64,000 bases of DNA from Streptacidiphilus rugosus AM-16 (lineage in GTDB: Bacteria; Actinomycetota; Actinomycetes; Streptomycetales; Streptomycetaceae), in assembly GCF_000744655.1 (NCBI RefSeq), contig NZ_JQMJ01000003.1, forward strand, positions 310,001 to 374,000. The letters run 5' to 3'. The notes under the pieces are model-generated. The model was not told the DNA's origin and searched no databases. It saw only the letters and a list, made by a program, of their open reading frames with translations. Made by a program: the position numbers and the translations under genes. This document shows positions 39,074 through 47,089 of this stretch, one piece after another. The number at the start of each line of letters is the position of its first letter. The first letter of the stretch is position 1.

Positions 39074-39832
39074 TCAGGACTGGGTGTCCGCGCCGATCAT
39101 CGAGCTGACCGCGTCGGCGACGTCGCTCCGGTAGAGGCCCAGCTTCGGCCCGTGGACGACCGCTCCGGCGCCGAGCGGGAAGTTCTTGGTCTCGGCGTTC
39201 GGCATGTGGTCACCGTCGGCCAGCACGTTCAGCTCGTCGATGCCGGAGACGCCGCCGGTGCTCGAGCCGCCCGGGTTGAGGTCGATCACCGCGTAGGCGG
39301 TCTGCCCGGCGTGCACGGGATACGCCGGGGCGCCGCCGAGGCCGCTCGGGATCAGCGGCTTGACGATCCGGCCGCCGGAGGCCTGCGAGTCGTCCAGGTA
39401 GACCTGCGGGAAGTAGCTCAGCCCGCAGGCGTGGGTGCTGACGTTGCGCACGGCGATCACCCGCTGGCCGGGCGCGCCGTCGCGGCGGGTCACCTGCACC
39501 GAGACCTGCCGACCCGAGCAGGGGTGGGTGTACGCGTAGCTGTCGCTGTTCGCGTCGGAGCCGCCGGCGGCGCCTCCGGCGTTCCCCGCGGTGCTGCCGG
39601 CGCCGGTGCTCGTCCCGGTGCTCGCCCCGGTGGAACCCGTGGAGGAGGAACCCTTCGCGGTGGACGGCGCGGACACGGGCGCCGCACCGCCGGTGGCGCC
39701 GGAGGCGACGGAGCCCTGCTGCGACGGCGTGCTCGCACCCGACGCGCCGGTCGCGCCGGGCTGGCAGGCGGTGAGGGCGAGCGAGCCGAGGAGGACGACG
39801 GCGGCGGACGAGAGCGTGGTCCTGAGAGACAC
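39074..39832 (-). CDS. DUF4232 domain lipoprotein
   Basis: A 252-residue exported lipoprotein. The signal peptide ends with the lipobox LTAC at about residues 18-22. A Gly/Ser/Thr-rich linker runs to about residue 110, and the C-terminal DUF4232 domain contains a Cys pair (HPCSGRQVSVQVTRRDG and STHACGLSYFPQVYL) likely to form a disulfide. The GTG start has GAAGGA 8 bases upstream; in-frame codons further upstream belong to the divergent gene. DUF4232 proteins are common, poorly characterised Streptomyces surface lipoproteins. It is divergent from an HTH-membrane protein gene 169 bases away. Confidence 0.85.
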   Translation of the reverse strand: MSLRTTLSSAAVVLLGSLALTACQPGATGASGASTPSQQGSVASGATGGAAPVSAPSTAKGSSSTGSTGASTGTSTGAGSTAGNAGGAAGGSDANSDSYAYTHPCSGRQVSVQVTRRDGAPGQRVIAVRNVSTHACGLSYFPQVYLDDSQASGGRIVKPLIPSGLGGAPAYPVHAGQTAYAVIDLNPGGSSTGGVSGIDELNVLADGDHMPNAETKNFPLGAGAVVHGPKLGLYRSDVADAVSSMIGADTQS

Positions 39833-40001
39833 GATGGTGATCCTTCGTTGTGATCGACTGGGATGCCGCAACCCTGCGTCCTGATCCGTCCCGTCTGCCA
39901 CAGTCCTGCCACAAAGGGGGACACTGGAACGTTTCCACCCCCCTTGAGCTGCGATGATGGTCCCTCCTGGAACGCGGGTCCGGGACGAGGGGGAGGGTGA
40001 C

Positions 40002-41282
40002 ATGCCGACGGGCATCGAGGATTTCGCAGCCCAGCTGCGCGAGCTCAAGGAGCGTTCGGGGCGGAGCTACGGCACGCTCGCCGCCCGGCTGCACGTCAGC
40101 ACCTCGACGCTGCACCGCTACTGCAACGGCGCGGCGGTCCCCGGCGAGTACGCGCCGGTGGAGCGCTTCGCCCGGGTCTGCGGGGCGACGCCCGAGGAAC
40201 TGGTGACGCTCCACCGCCGCTGGCTCCTCGCCGACGCCGAACGCCGCGCCCCCACGTCCACGCCCGCACCCGAACCCGCGTCCGCACCCGAACCCGAGGC
40301 CCAGCCCGGGCCCGGCCTCGCGCCTGTCGAAGCCGCGGAGCCCGACGGCCTCCCGACGCGGCCACCGCGCCCCGGCCGACGCCCGCGCCGGACCAGGGCC
40401 GTGCTCGCGGGCGTCGCCGCCGTGGCCGTCCTCGTGCCGCTCGTGCTGCGGACGGTGGGCGGCGCCTCCCACGACCAGCCCGTCTCGGCGTCCCTTCCGG
40501 GCCGCGGCGCGGCCACGTCGTCCGCCCCGGTCGCATCGACGAACGCCCCGGGCAGTCCGTCGGCGTCCGCGACGCCGTCCGCCGGGCTCTCGCCGTCACC
40601 CACCGGGTCGCTCGGCCCCTCGCCCTCCCCCTCGACCCGGCCGAGCCCCGACACCGGGCCGCCGCCCTTCCAGGTCAACGTGCTCTCGGACAACTGGGAC
40701 AGCCAGTGCGGGCAGTGGTTCCTGCTCGGCCAGCCGCCCGCGAAGGTGCCGCCGCCCCCTTCGCTGCAGCAGACCAACGCCTGGGCCGCCGCGCTGGGCG
40801 GAATCCCGGCCGAGGACCTGCGGCTGCAGGTGACGGTGCAGGGCACCTCCGCCCGACCGGTGGTGCTGCACGCCCTCTACGTGCGGATCGTCAGCAGCCG
40901 CCCGGCCCCGAAGCGGATCGGCTACACCCCCGCCTCCGGCTGCGGCGCCGGACTCGACCCGGCGAACTTCGCCGTCGACCTCGACTCCCCCGCACCGCGC
41001 GCGAAGCCGGTGGCCGGCCTGGTGGGCAGCGGTCTGACCGCGACCCTCTCGAACTTCCCCTACCAGGTCTCCGCCACCGACCCCCAGGTCATCGACGTCG
41101 ACGCGCACACCACCGACCAGGACGTGAGCTGGTACCTCGAACTCGTCTGGAGCCAGGGTTCCCGCCAGGACGTCGCCCGCATCGACGACAACGGCAAGCC
41201 CTTCCGCACCGTCGGCCTGAAGGGCCTGCCCGCCTACTTCTACGACGGCACCACCTGGGCCCGCGCGGAACCCCAGAGCTAG
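40002..41282 (+). CDS. XRE-type HTH protein with membrane span and exported domain
   Basis: A 426-residue transmembrane regulator-like protein. The N-terminal HTH_31/XRE domain (residues 1-75) has IEDFAAQLRELKERSGRSYG and VSTSTLHRYCNG. A Pro/Glu-rich cytoplasmic linker, a single membrane span near residues 127-150 (AVLAGVAAVAVLVPLVL), a Ser/Pro-rich stalk and a C-terminal extracytoplasmic domain of about 200 residues follow. The ATG at 40002 has GGGAGGGTGAC directly upstream. This layout could pass an outside signal to DNA without phosphorelay. The gene is divergent from the DUF4232 lipoprotein, which is a plausible target or partner. Confidence 0.85.
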   Translation: MPTGIEDFAAQLRELKERSGRSYGTLAARLHVSTSTLHRYCNGAAVPGEYAPVERFARVCGATPEELVTLHRRWLLADAERRAPTSTPAPEPASAPEPEAQPGPGLAPVEAAEPDGLPTRPPRPGRRPRRTRAVLAGVAAVAVLVPLVLRTVGGASHDQPVSASLPGRGAATSSAPVASTNAPGSPSASATPSAGLSPSPTGSLGPSPSPSTRPSPDTGPPPFQVNVLSDNWDSQCGQWFLLGQPPAKVPPPPSLQQTNAWAAALGGIPAEDLRLQVTVQGTSARPVVLHALYVRIVSSRPAPKRIGYTPASGCGAGLDPANFAVDLDSPAPRAKPVAGLVGSGLTATLSNFPYQVSATDPQVIDVDAHTTDQDVSWYLELVWSQGSRQDVARIDDNGKPFRTVGLKGLPAYFYDGTTWARAEPQS

Positions 41283-41319
41283 GGCCGGTCCGCCCGGGTC
41301 GGCGCCGCCGCGTGTCGGC

Positions 41320-42288
41320 TCAGACCACCAGCAGGATCTTGCCGATGTGGGTGCTGGACTCCATCAGGCGGTGCGCGTCCGCGGCCTCCGCCAGCGGGAA
41401 GGTGCGGTCCACGACCGGCCTGACCACGCCGGACTCGATCAGGGGCCAGACGTGCTCGCGCACCGAGGCGACGATCGCGGCCTTCTCCTCCAGGGGGCGG
41501 GCGCGCAGGGAGGTGGAGGCGACCGCGCCGCGCTTGGCCATCAGCTTGGCGATGTTCAGGTCCGCCGTGACGCCGCCCTGCATGCCGATGATGACGAGGC
41601 GTCCGTTGAAGGCCAGCGCGTCGATGTTGCGGTCCAGGTACTTCGCGCCCATCACGTCCAGGATCACGTCCGCGCCGCCGAGCTTCGCCAGTTCCTCGAC
41701 GAAGTCCTGCTCGCGGTAGTTGATCAGCACGTCCGCGCCCAGCTCCGCGCAGGCCGCGAGCTTCTCGGCGGAACCCGCCGTCACCGCGACCCGCGCACCG
41801 ATCGCCTTGCCGAGCTGGACCGCCATCGTGCCGATGCCGCTGGAACCGCCGTGGACCAGCAGGGTCTCGCCGGGCCGCAGGTGGCAGACCTGGAAGACGT
41901 TGGACCAGACCGTCGAGACGACCTCCGGCAGGGCGGCCGCGGTCACCAGGTCCAGGCCCTTGGGGGCGGGCAGGAGCTGGCCGGCGGGGACGGCGACCCT
42001 GGACGCGTAGCCGCCGCCGGCGAGCAGCGCGCAGACCTCGTCGCCGACGGACCAGCCGACCACGCCCTCGCCCACGGCGGAGATCCGGCCGGAGCACTCC
42101 AGGCCGGGGTGGAGGGAGGCGCCGGGCGGTGGGGCGTAGAAGCCCTGACGCTGCAGCACGTCGGCCCGGTTGACGGCCGAGGCGACGACGTCGACCAGGA
42201 CCTCGCCGTGTCCGGGGACCGGATCGGGGGCGTCGGCCAGGACCAGCGCTTCGGGGCCGCCCGGCTCTGTGATGGTGATCGCTCGCAT
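41320..42288 (-). CDS. NAD(P)H:quinone oxidoreductase (zinc-type MDR family)
   Basis: A 322-residue medium-chain dehydrogenase/reductase of the quinone oxidoreductase/PIG3-like group. The GroES-like N-terminal domain starts MRAITITEPGGPEAL. The Rossmann fold has LLVHGGSSGIGTMAVQLGKA near residue 145, and zinc-binding Cys residues of alcohol dehydrogenases are missing. This fits an NADPH-dependent quinone or enone reductase. The ATG at 42288 begins at the conserved start. The convergent XRE-type gene ends 37 bases away. Confidence 0.88.
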   Translation of the reverse strand: MRAITITEPGGPEALVLADAPDPVPGHGEVLVDVVASAVNRADVLQRQGFYAPPPGASLHPGLECSGRISAVGEGVVGWSVGDEVCALLAGGGYASRVAVPAGQLLPAPKGLDLVTAAALPEVVSTVWSNVFQVCHLRPGETLLVHGGSSGIGTMAVQLGKAIGARVAVTAGSAEKLAACAELGADVLINYREQDFVEELAKLGGADVILDVMGAKYLDRNIDALAFNGRLVIIGMQGGVTADLNIAKLMAKRGAVASTSLRARPLEEKAAIVASVREHVWPLIESGVVRPVVDRTFPLAEAADAHRLMESSTHIGKILLVV

Positions 42289-42596
42289 GCTGCTGACGCT
42301 ACTACCGGGGAACGCCGGTCCCCGACCGCCCCAGGCCTGCCGCGGCCCGCTCTCGAGCGTCTGGACCGGGACGGCGGACGTGCGCCCGGAGCCGGCCGAG
42401 GGGCCGGACAGCAGATCACCGTACGTGCATTGCTCGTTACATTGCGCCATTCGAGAGGCCTTACGGCAGCAAACGGGCGTACGCTTGCAGGATTGCGCAA
42501 ACATGCAACCGCTCCAGCGCTTTCCGGCGTCCACTTCGGTGACATCGCACCCGCCATCACGTGCGGCAGACTGAGGGAACGACGAGGGATCAGGGC
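42289..42596. other. Gene-free divergent regulatory region before the LCP gene
   Basis: This 308-base stretch between the quinone reductase start and the LCP gene start has no gene. It holds a striking 24-bp dyad (42485-42508), two direct CATTGC repeats (42428 and 42440) and presumably promoters for both genes. Confidence 0.6.
42485..42508. promoter_or_regulatory. 24-bp perfect dyad, probable operator
   Basis: TTGCA-N3-TTGCGCAA-N3-TGCAA is symmetrical about its centre and lies 88 bases before the LCP start codon. A related ATTGCGC half-site is at 42441-42447. The arrangement suggests a dimeric or tetrameric repressor site; the protein is unknown. Confidence 0.55.
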
Positions 42597-44249
42597 ATGA
42601 CGGACGACATGGGCGGCAACGCGGCCGGGCAACCGGCGGGCGGGCCGCGCAAACCGAGGTCACGCGGCCGACGCATCGCCAAGGTCGTCGCGCTCGTGCT
42701 GTCGGTCCTCGTCCTGATCACGGCCGGTGTGGGCACCTGGCTGTACAACCACTTCAGCGCCAACCTGCACACGGTTCACGTGAACGACAAGAACCTGGGC
42801 CAGGAGAAGCCGGACGCCTTCGGCCGGACCCCGATCGACATCCTGGTCATCGGCACCGACGCCAGGAACACCGCCGAGGACTGCCGGCTCGGCGGCGACT
42901 GCGGCACCGGCGGCTACGGCAACGCGGACGTGGAGATGCTGGTCCACATCTCCGCCGACCGCTCCAACGCCACGGTGATGAGCATCCCCCGCGACACCAT
43001 GGTCGACGTCCCCGCCTGCACCGACCCGAACGACAGGAACAACTCGACCAGCGGCTACCACGGCATGGTCAACAGCGCCCTGGCCTACGGCCCGCAGTGC
43101 CAGATGGAGACCGTCCACCAGCTGACCGGCATCCCGATCAGCCACTTCATGCTGACCAGCTTCTCCGGCGTGGTCAGCATGTCCGACGCGGTCGGCGGGG
43201 TCGACGTGTGCGTCGACAACAACGTCTACGACACCTACTCGCACCTCAAGCTGGCCAAGGGCACGCACAACCTCAAGGGCGTCGCGGCGCTCGAGTTCGT
43301 CCGGTCGCGGCACGGGTTCGGCGACGGCGGCGACCTGGGCCGCACCTATGCCCAGCACCTCTACCTCAGCTCGATGATGCGGTCGATCAAGAGCGCGGGC
43401 ACCCTCACCGACCCGGCCCGGCTGTACGGCCTGGCCGACGCCGCGACCAAGGCGCTGACGGTCGACAGCGGCCTGGGCAGCGCGGGCAGCCTGCTCGGCC
43501 TGGCCAACGACGTGAACAAGGTGCCGACCAACAGGATCACCTTCACCACGATGCAGACGGACACCGACCCGAACGACCAGAACCGGCTGGTGCCCGCGGC
43601 CGGCTCGAAGGCGCTCTTCGCCGCGATCGCCAACGACCAGTCGCTGAGCTCCCCGGGCGGGGGAGCCGCCACACCGTCGACCTCGGCCTCCGCCTCCCCG
43701 TCGGCCGGCGCCGGCGCAACCGCGAGCGCCACGGCGAGCGCGAGCGGCGCGCCGACCGCCTCAGCCGTGCCCGCCGGACAGATCGACGTGCGGGTGGAGA
43801 ACGCCAGCGGCACCAAAGGCCGGGCCACGGAGCTCGCGAACGCGCTGACCGCCAAGGGCTTCGGCTCCGGCACCACGGCGGTGACCTCGCCCGACACCAC
43901 TCCCACCACCGTGCTGCGCTACGCCGCCGGACAGCAGGCCCAGGCGCAGACGGTCGCCGCCGCCCTCGGGCTCCCCGCCTCCCACCTGAGCGCATCCACG
44001 GGCAGCAGCGGCGTGACCCTGGTCATCGGCGCCGACTGGTCCTCGGGCACCGCGTTCCCCGGCGGCAGCAGCAAGCCCGCCCCGGTCGACACCCAGCAGG
44101 CGCTCGCCGACGCGCACTCCCAGATCGCCGGCGACAGCAGCGGCTGCGCGCCGGTCAGCCAATACCGGACCGTGGAGCTCAACGGCGTGGTGATGACCCC
44201 CACCGAGGCCTACGCCCAGGCGACCGACGTCCCGAACTCCGCGCCGTGA
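42597..44249 (+). CDS. LytR-CpsA-Psr (LCP) family cell-wall ligase
   Basis: A 550-residue membrane protein. Residues 1-25 are cytoplasmic, with a single span near residues 27-50 (VVALVLSVLVLITAGVGTWL). The LCP domain includes IDILVIGTDARN near residue 82, SIPRDTMVDVP near 130 and FVRSRHGFGDGGDLGR near 235, with the Arg and Asp residues that bind the polyprenyl pyrophosphate. A LytR_C domain follows (VRVENASGTKGRATELANAL near 400). LCP enzymes attach teichoic acids or other glycopolymers to peptidoglycan. The ATG at 42597 has CGAGGGA upstream. It could attach the glycan made by the 0.5-10.8 kb cluster, but this is not shown. Confidence 0.92.
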   Translation: MTDDMGGNAAGQPAGGPRKPRSRGRRIAKVVALVLSVLVLITAGVGTWLYNHFSANLHTVHVNDKNLGQEKPDAFGRTPIDILVIGTDARNTAEDCRLGGDCGTGGYGNADVEMLVHISADRSNATVMSIPRDTMVDVPACTDPNDRNNSTSGYHGMVNSALAYGPQCQMETVHQLTGIPISHFMLTSFSGVVSMSDAVGGVDVCVDNNVYDTYSHLKLAKGTHNLKGVAALEFVRSRHGFGDGGDLGRTYAQHLYLSSMMRSIKSAGTLTDPARLYGLADAATKALTVDSGLGSAGSLLGLANDVNKVPTNRITFTTMQTDTDPNDQNRLVPAAGSKALFAAIANDQSLSSPGGGAATPSTSASASPSAGAGATASATASASGAPTASAVPAGQIDVRVENASGTKGRATELANALTAKGFGSGTTAVTSPDTTPTTVLRYAAGQQAQAQTVAAALGLPASHLSASTGSSGVTLVIGADWSSGTAFPGGSSKPAPVDTQQALADAHSQIAGDSSGCAPVSQYRTVELNGVVMTPTEAYAQATDVPNSAP

Positions 44250-44381
44250 CGAAGGACGCACCGCCCCCACGGCCTGCGGCGTTGCCGGACCGGCCGAGCC
44301 AGGACCCGGACCGGACCGGAAGGACCGGCGGGACGGGGCCTTAGGCTGTTGGGGCGAGAAAGGCAAGGCGAGGAGAGGCAG

Positions 44382-44789
44382 ATGGGCGCAGGCGCCGAGT
44401 TCGAGGCGGCCGCGGGCACGGCTGCCGAGGACGGCGCACCGGGGCAGGAGGTGCTGGAGCAGGCCGCGGCCGCGTTCGGGCTGCTCGCCTCACCGACCAG
44501 GGTGCAGATCGTCTGGATCCTGGCCGCCGGCGAGTGCGACGTCACCGGCCTCGCCGAGCAGGTCGGCGGCTCGCTGCCCGCGGTGAGCCAGCACCTGGCC
44601 AAGCTGCGGCTCGCCGGTCTGGTCCGGTCCCGGCGCGAGGGGAGACGTCAGGTCTACCTCGTCGACGACCCGTATCTCACGGCCGTCGTCCGGCTGATCG
44701 TCGGCCGCTTCGCGGAGGACGGCACGGGCGCACCGTCCGCCTCGACGCTGGCGGCCGTGGAGGGCTTGGCGCGTGGCCGGATCGTCTGA
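44382..44789 (+). CDS. ArsR family HTH regulator
   Basis: A 135-residue winged-helix repressor. The HTH contains LASPTRVQIVWILAAGECDV, LAEQVGGSLPAVSQHLAKLR and the wing LVRSRREGRRQVYLVDD. No CxC metal site is visible in the recognition helix, so it may sense something other than a heavy metal. The ATG at 44382 has GAGGAGAGGC upstream. Its end overlaps the mannosyltransferase gene by 17 bases, so the two are co-transcribed. Confidence 0.88.
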   Translation: MGAGAEFEAAAGTAAEDGAPGQEVLEQAAAAFGLLASPTRVQIVWILAAGECDVTGLAEQVGGSLPAVSQHLAKLRLAGLVRSRREGRRQVYLVDDPYLTAVVRLIVGRFAEDGTGAPSASTLAAVEGLARGRIV

Positions 44790-45975
44790 GACCGCCGCGC
44801 TGCGGCACCGACCCGCCCCCGAACGTCCCCGACCGAGCTCCCTCCCCGTGCGCGCCACCGGACTGCTGCGCCGGGCGCTGCCCGCGCTCGGCCTCTTCGT
44901 CGCCGTGCGGGCCCTGGGCCTGCTGGTGCTCGCGGTCTGGGCCGGCGCCGAGGGCCGCAGCCCGCACCAGCTGCTCTCCGCGCGCTGGGACTCGCTCTGG
45001 TACACGGACATCGCGGCCCACGGCTACCACTGGGCCGGGTACCAGGCGACCCCGCACACCCGCGGTGCGGGCGACCACTCACATCTGGCCTTCTTCCCGC
45101 TGCTCCCCTGGCTGGAGCGCGGCCTGCACACCGTCACCGGCCTCGGCTACGCCGACGCGGGCCTCCTGGTCAGCGCCGTCGCGTCGCTGGCGGCGGCCGT
45201 CGGGATCCACGCCGTGGGCGAACGCGTTTTCAGCGGGCGGCCCTGGGGCTCCCGCGCGGCGACGCTGCTGGTGCTGCTCTGGGCCGCGCTGCCCATCGGC
45301 GTGCTGCAGTCCATGGCCTACACCGAGTCGCTCTTCACCGCGCTCGCCGCCTGGACCCTCTACGCCGTGCTCCGCGGCCACTGGCCGGCCGCAGGCCTGC
45401 TCGCCGCTCTGGCGGGGCTGACCAGGCCGAGCGCCGCCGCGGTGATCGCGGCCGTCTGGGTCGGGGCCGCGCTCGCACTGCGACGGCACGAGGGCCCACG
45501 GTGGCGGGCCGTCGCCGGTGCGGTGCTCGCGCCGCTCGGGCTGCTCGGGTACGCGGCCTGGGTGGGCGGCGTCTCCGCCTATCTGGACGTACAGGGCCGC
45601 TGGGGCAACGGCTTCGACTTCGGCGCGGCATACGGGCGCTTCCTCTGGCGCCAGCTGACGCACACGCCCGCGGCCGGCGTAGGGCTGCTGCTCTTCGTCG
45701 GGCTGGTGCTCTGGGCGCTGTGGTCGGGCGTCCGGCAGCGGCAGCCGCTGCCGGTCCTGGCCTACTCGGCGGTCGTCGTGATCGTCGCGCTGGGCGCGCA
45801 GGCCTACTTCAACTCGAAGCCCCGGCTGCTGCTTCCGGCCTTCCCGCTGCTGATGCCGCTCGCCGCCTGGCTGGCCTGCGTGCGACCGCGCCGCGCGGCG
45901 GCCGGGCTGGCCGTGCTGGTCGGCGCCTCGGCCGCGTACGGCGCGGTCTGGCTGCTCGGCTCCGGGCCGCCCTAG
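44773..45975 (+). CDS. PIG-V/GT-C-type membrane mannosyltransferase
   Basis: A 400-residue integral membrane protein with about nine spans. The N-terminal loop RWDSLWYTDIAAHGY near residue 70 carries the acidic residue typical of GT-C enzymes of the PIG-V-like family, and HLAFFPLLPWLERG follows. These enzymes use polyprenyl-phosphate mannose to mannosylate lipids or proteins outside the cytoplasmic membrane. The GTG start lies within the end of the ArsR gene. It might use the product of a DPM1-like synthase such as the enzyme at 536, but no direct link is shown. Confidence 0.82.
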   Translation: MAGSSETAALRHRPAPERPRPSSLPVRATGLLRRALPALGLFVAVRALGLLVLAVWAGAEGRSPHQLLSARWDSLWYTDIAAHGYHWAGYQATPHTRGAGDHSHLAFFPLLPWLERGLHTVTGLGYADAGLLVSAVASLAAAVGIHAVGERVFSGRPWGSRAATLLVLLWAALPIGVLQSMAYTESLFTALAAWTLYAVLRGHWPAAGLLAALAGLTRPSAAAVIAAVWVGAALALRRHEGPRWRAVAGAVLAPLGLLGYAAWVGGVSAYLDVQGRWGNGFDFGAAYGRFLWRQLTHTPAAGVGLLLFVGLVLWALWSGVRQRQPLPVLAYSAVVVIVALGAQAYFNSKPRLLLPAFPLLMPLAAWLACVRPRRAAAGLAVLVGASAAYGAVWLLGSGPP

Positions 45976-46003
45976 ATTCTTCCGACCACGAGGGCCCGTC
46001 CGA

Positions 46004-47089
46004 TCAGGCCCCGGCGACCGCGTCGGTGCGGTGGATCGCGATGACCCGGTCCTCCGGCTGGAGCAGCGCGACCTCAGGGTCGCTGAAGGAGAGCCTGCGG
46101 TGGCCCCGGACCACCGCGACGACCAGGTCGCCGCAGTCCTGCGGCGAGCGGCCGACCTCGGACCTGGTGACCGGGCGGTCGACGACGTCGAGGCCGTTGC
46201 CCACGCTCAGCAGGTCGTCCAGGACCGCGCCGGCGTTCGGGCTCAGGGTCGAGACGCCCAGCAGCCGGCCGACCGAGCTGGCGCTGGTCACCACGACCGT
46301 CGCCCCGCTCTGCTGCAGCAGCGGCGCGTTCTCGTCCTCGCGCACCGCGGCGACCACCACCGCCCCCGCGTTCAGCTGCCGGACCGTCAGGGTGACCAGG
46401 ACAGCGGTGTCGTCCCGCTGCGGCGCGACGACCACCTGGGCCGCGCGCTCGACCCCGGCCCGCCGCAGCACGTCGCTGCGCGTCCCGTCGCCGACGACCC
46501 CGGCCACGCCGTCCGCGTTCGCGGCCTCGACCGCGCGACGCTGCGGGTCGACGACGACGATCGACTCCTTCGGGGTGCCCTTCAGCCGCAGGGTCTCCAC
46601 CGCGTGGCGGCCCTTGGTGCCGTAGCCCACGACGACGACATGGCCGTCCAAGTCCTGCCTCCAGCGGTTGATACGCCACAGCCGGCGGGTGCGGGTGGTG
46701 AGCACCTCGAGCGTGGTGCCGACCAGGATGATCAGGAAGAGCACGCGCAGCGGCGTGATCACGAAGATGTTGGTGAGCCGGGCGCCGTCGCTGACCGGGG
46801 TGATGTCGCCGTAGCCCGTGGTGGAGAGGCTCACCGTGGCGTAGTAGAGGGCGCCGAGCAGATCCAGGTGGTCATGGGCGTTGTCGTGGTAGCCGGCGCG
46901 ACCGAGCCAGACCAGCAGCGTGGTCACCGCCAGGACGAGCAGTGCCAGCACCAGCCGCCGCCGCACCTGCCGCAGCGGCGGCCCGCCGGCCTCGGGGGCG
47001 GGCAGCAGTACCTGCTGCAGCTCCGCGGCGTCCTTCCGCGACGCCTCGCCGCGCGCTCGGCTCCCGCCGCGACCCGGGCTCAGCCGCAC
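46004..47089 (-). CDS. Ion channel with TrkA-N/RCK domain (potassium channel)
   Basis: A 361-residue K+ channel of the two-span type. Spans lie near residues 40-60 (VLALLVLAVTTLLVWLGRAG) and 100-125, with the pore helix and selectivity filter STTGYGDITPVSDG between them. The cytoplasmic RCK part has a Rossmann motif HVVVVGYGTKGRHAVETL near residue 155. A C-terminal TrkA-C-like domain follows. The GTG at 47089 overlaps the moeA stop by about ten bases and is the first likely start; a longer reading passes through moeA and is false. It probably gates potassium flux in response to nucleotide or calcium ligands. Confidence 0.85.
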   Translation of the reverse strand: MRLSPGRGGSRARGEASRKDAAELQQVLLPAPEAGGPPLRQVRRRLVLALLVLAVTTLLVWLGRAGYHDNAHDHLDLLGALYYATVSLSTTGYGDITPVSDGARLTNIFVITPLRVLFLIILVGTTLEVLTTRTRRLWRINRWRQDLDGHVVVVGYGTKGRHAVETLRLKGTPKESIVVVDPQRRAVEAANADGVAGVVGDGTRSDVLRRAGVERAAQVVVAPQRDDTAVLVTLTVRQLNAGAVVVAAVREDENAPLLQQSGATVVVTSASSVGRLLGVSTLSPNAGAVLDDLLSVGNGLDVVDRPVTRSEVGRSPQDCGDLVVAVVRGHRRLSFSDPEVALLQPEDRVIAIHRTDAVAGA

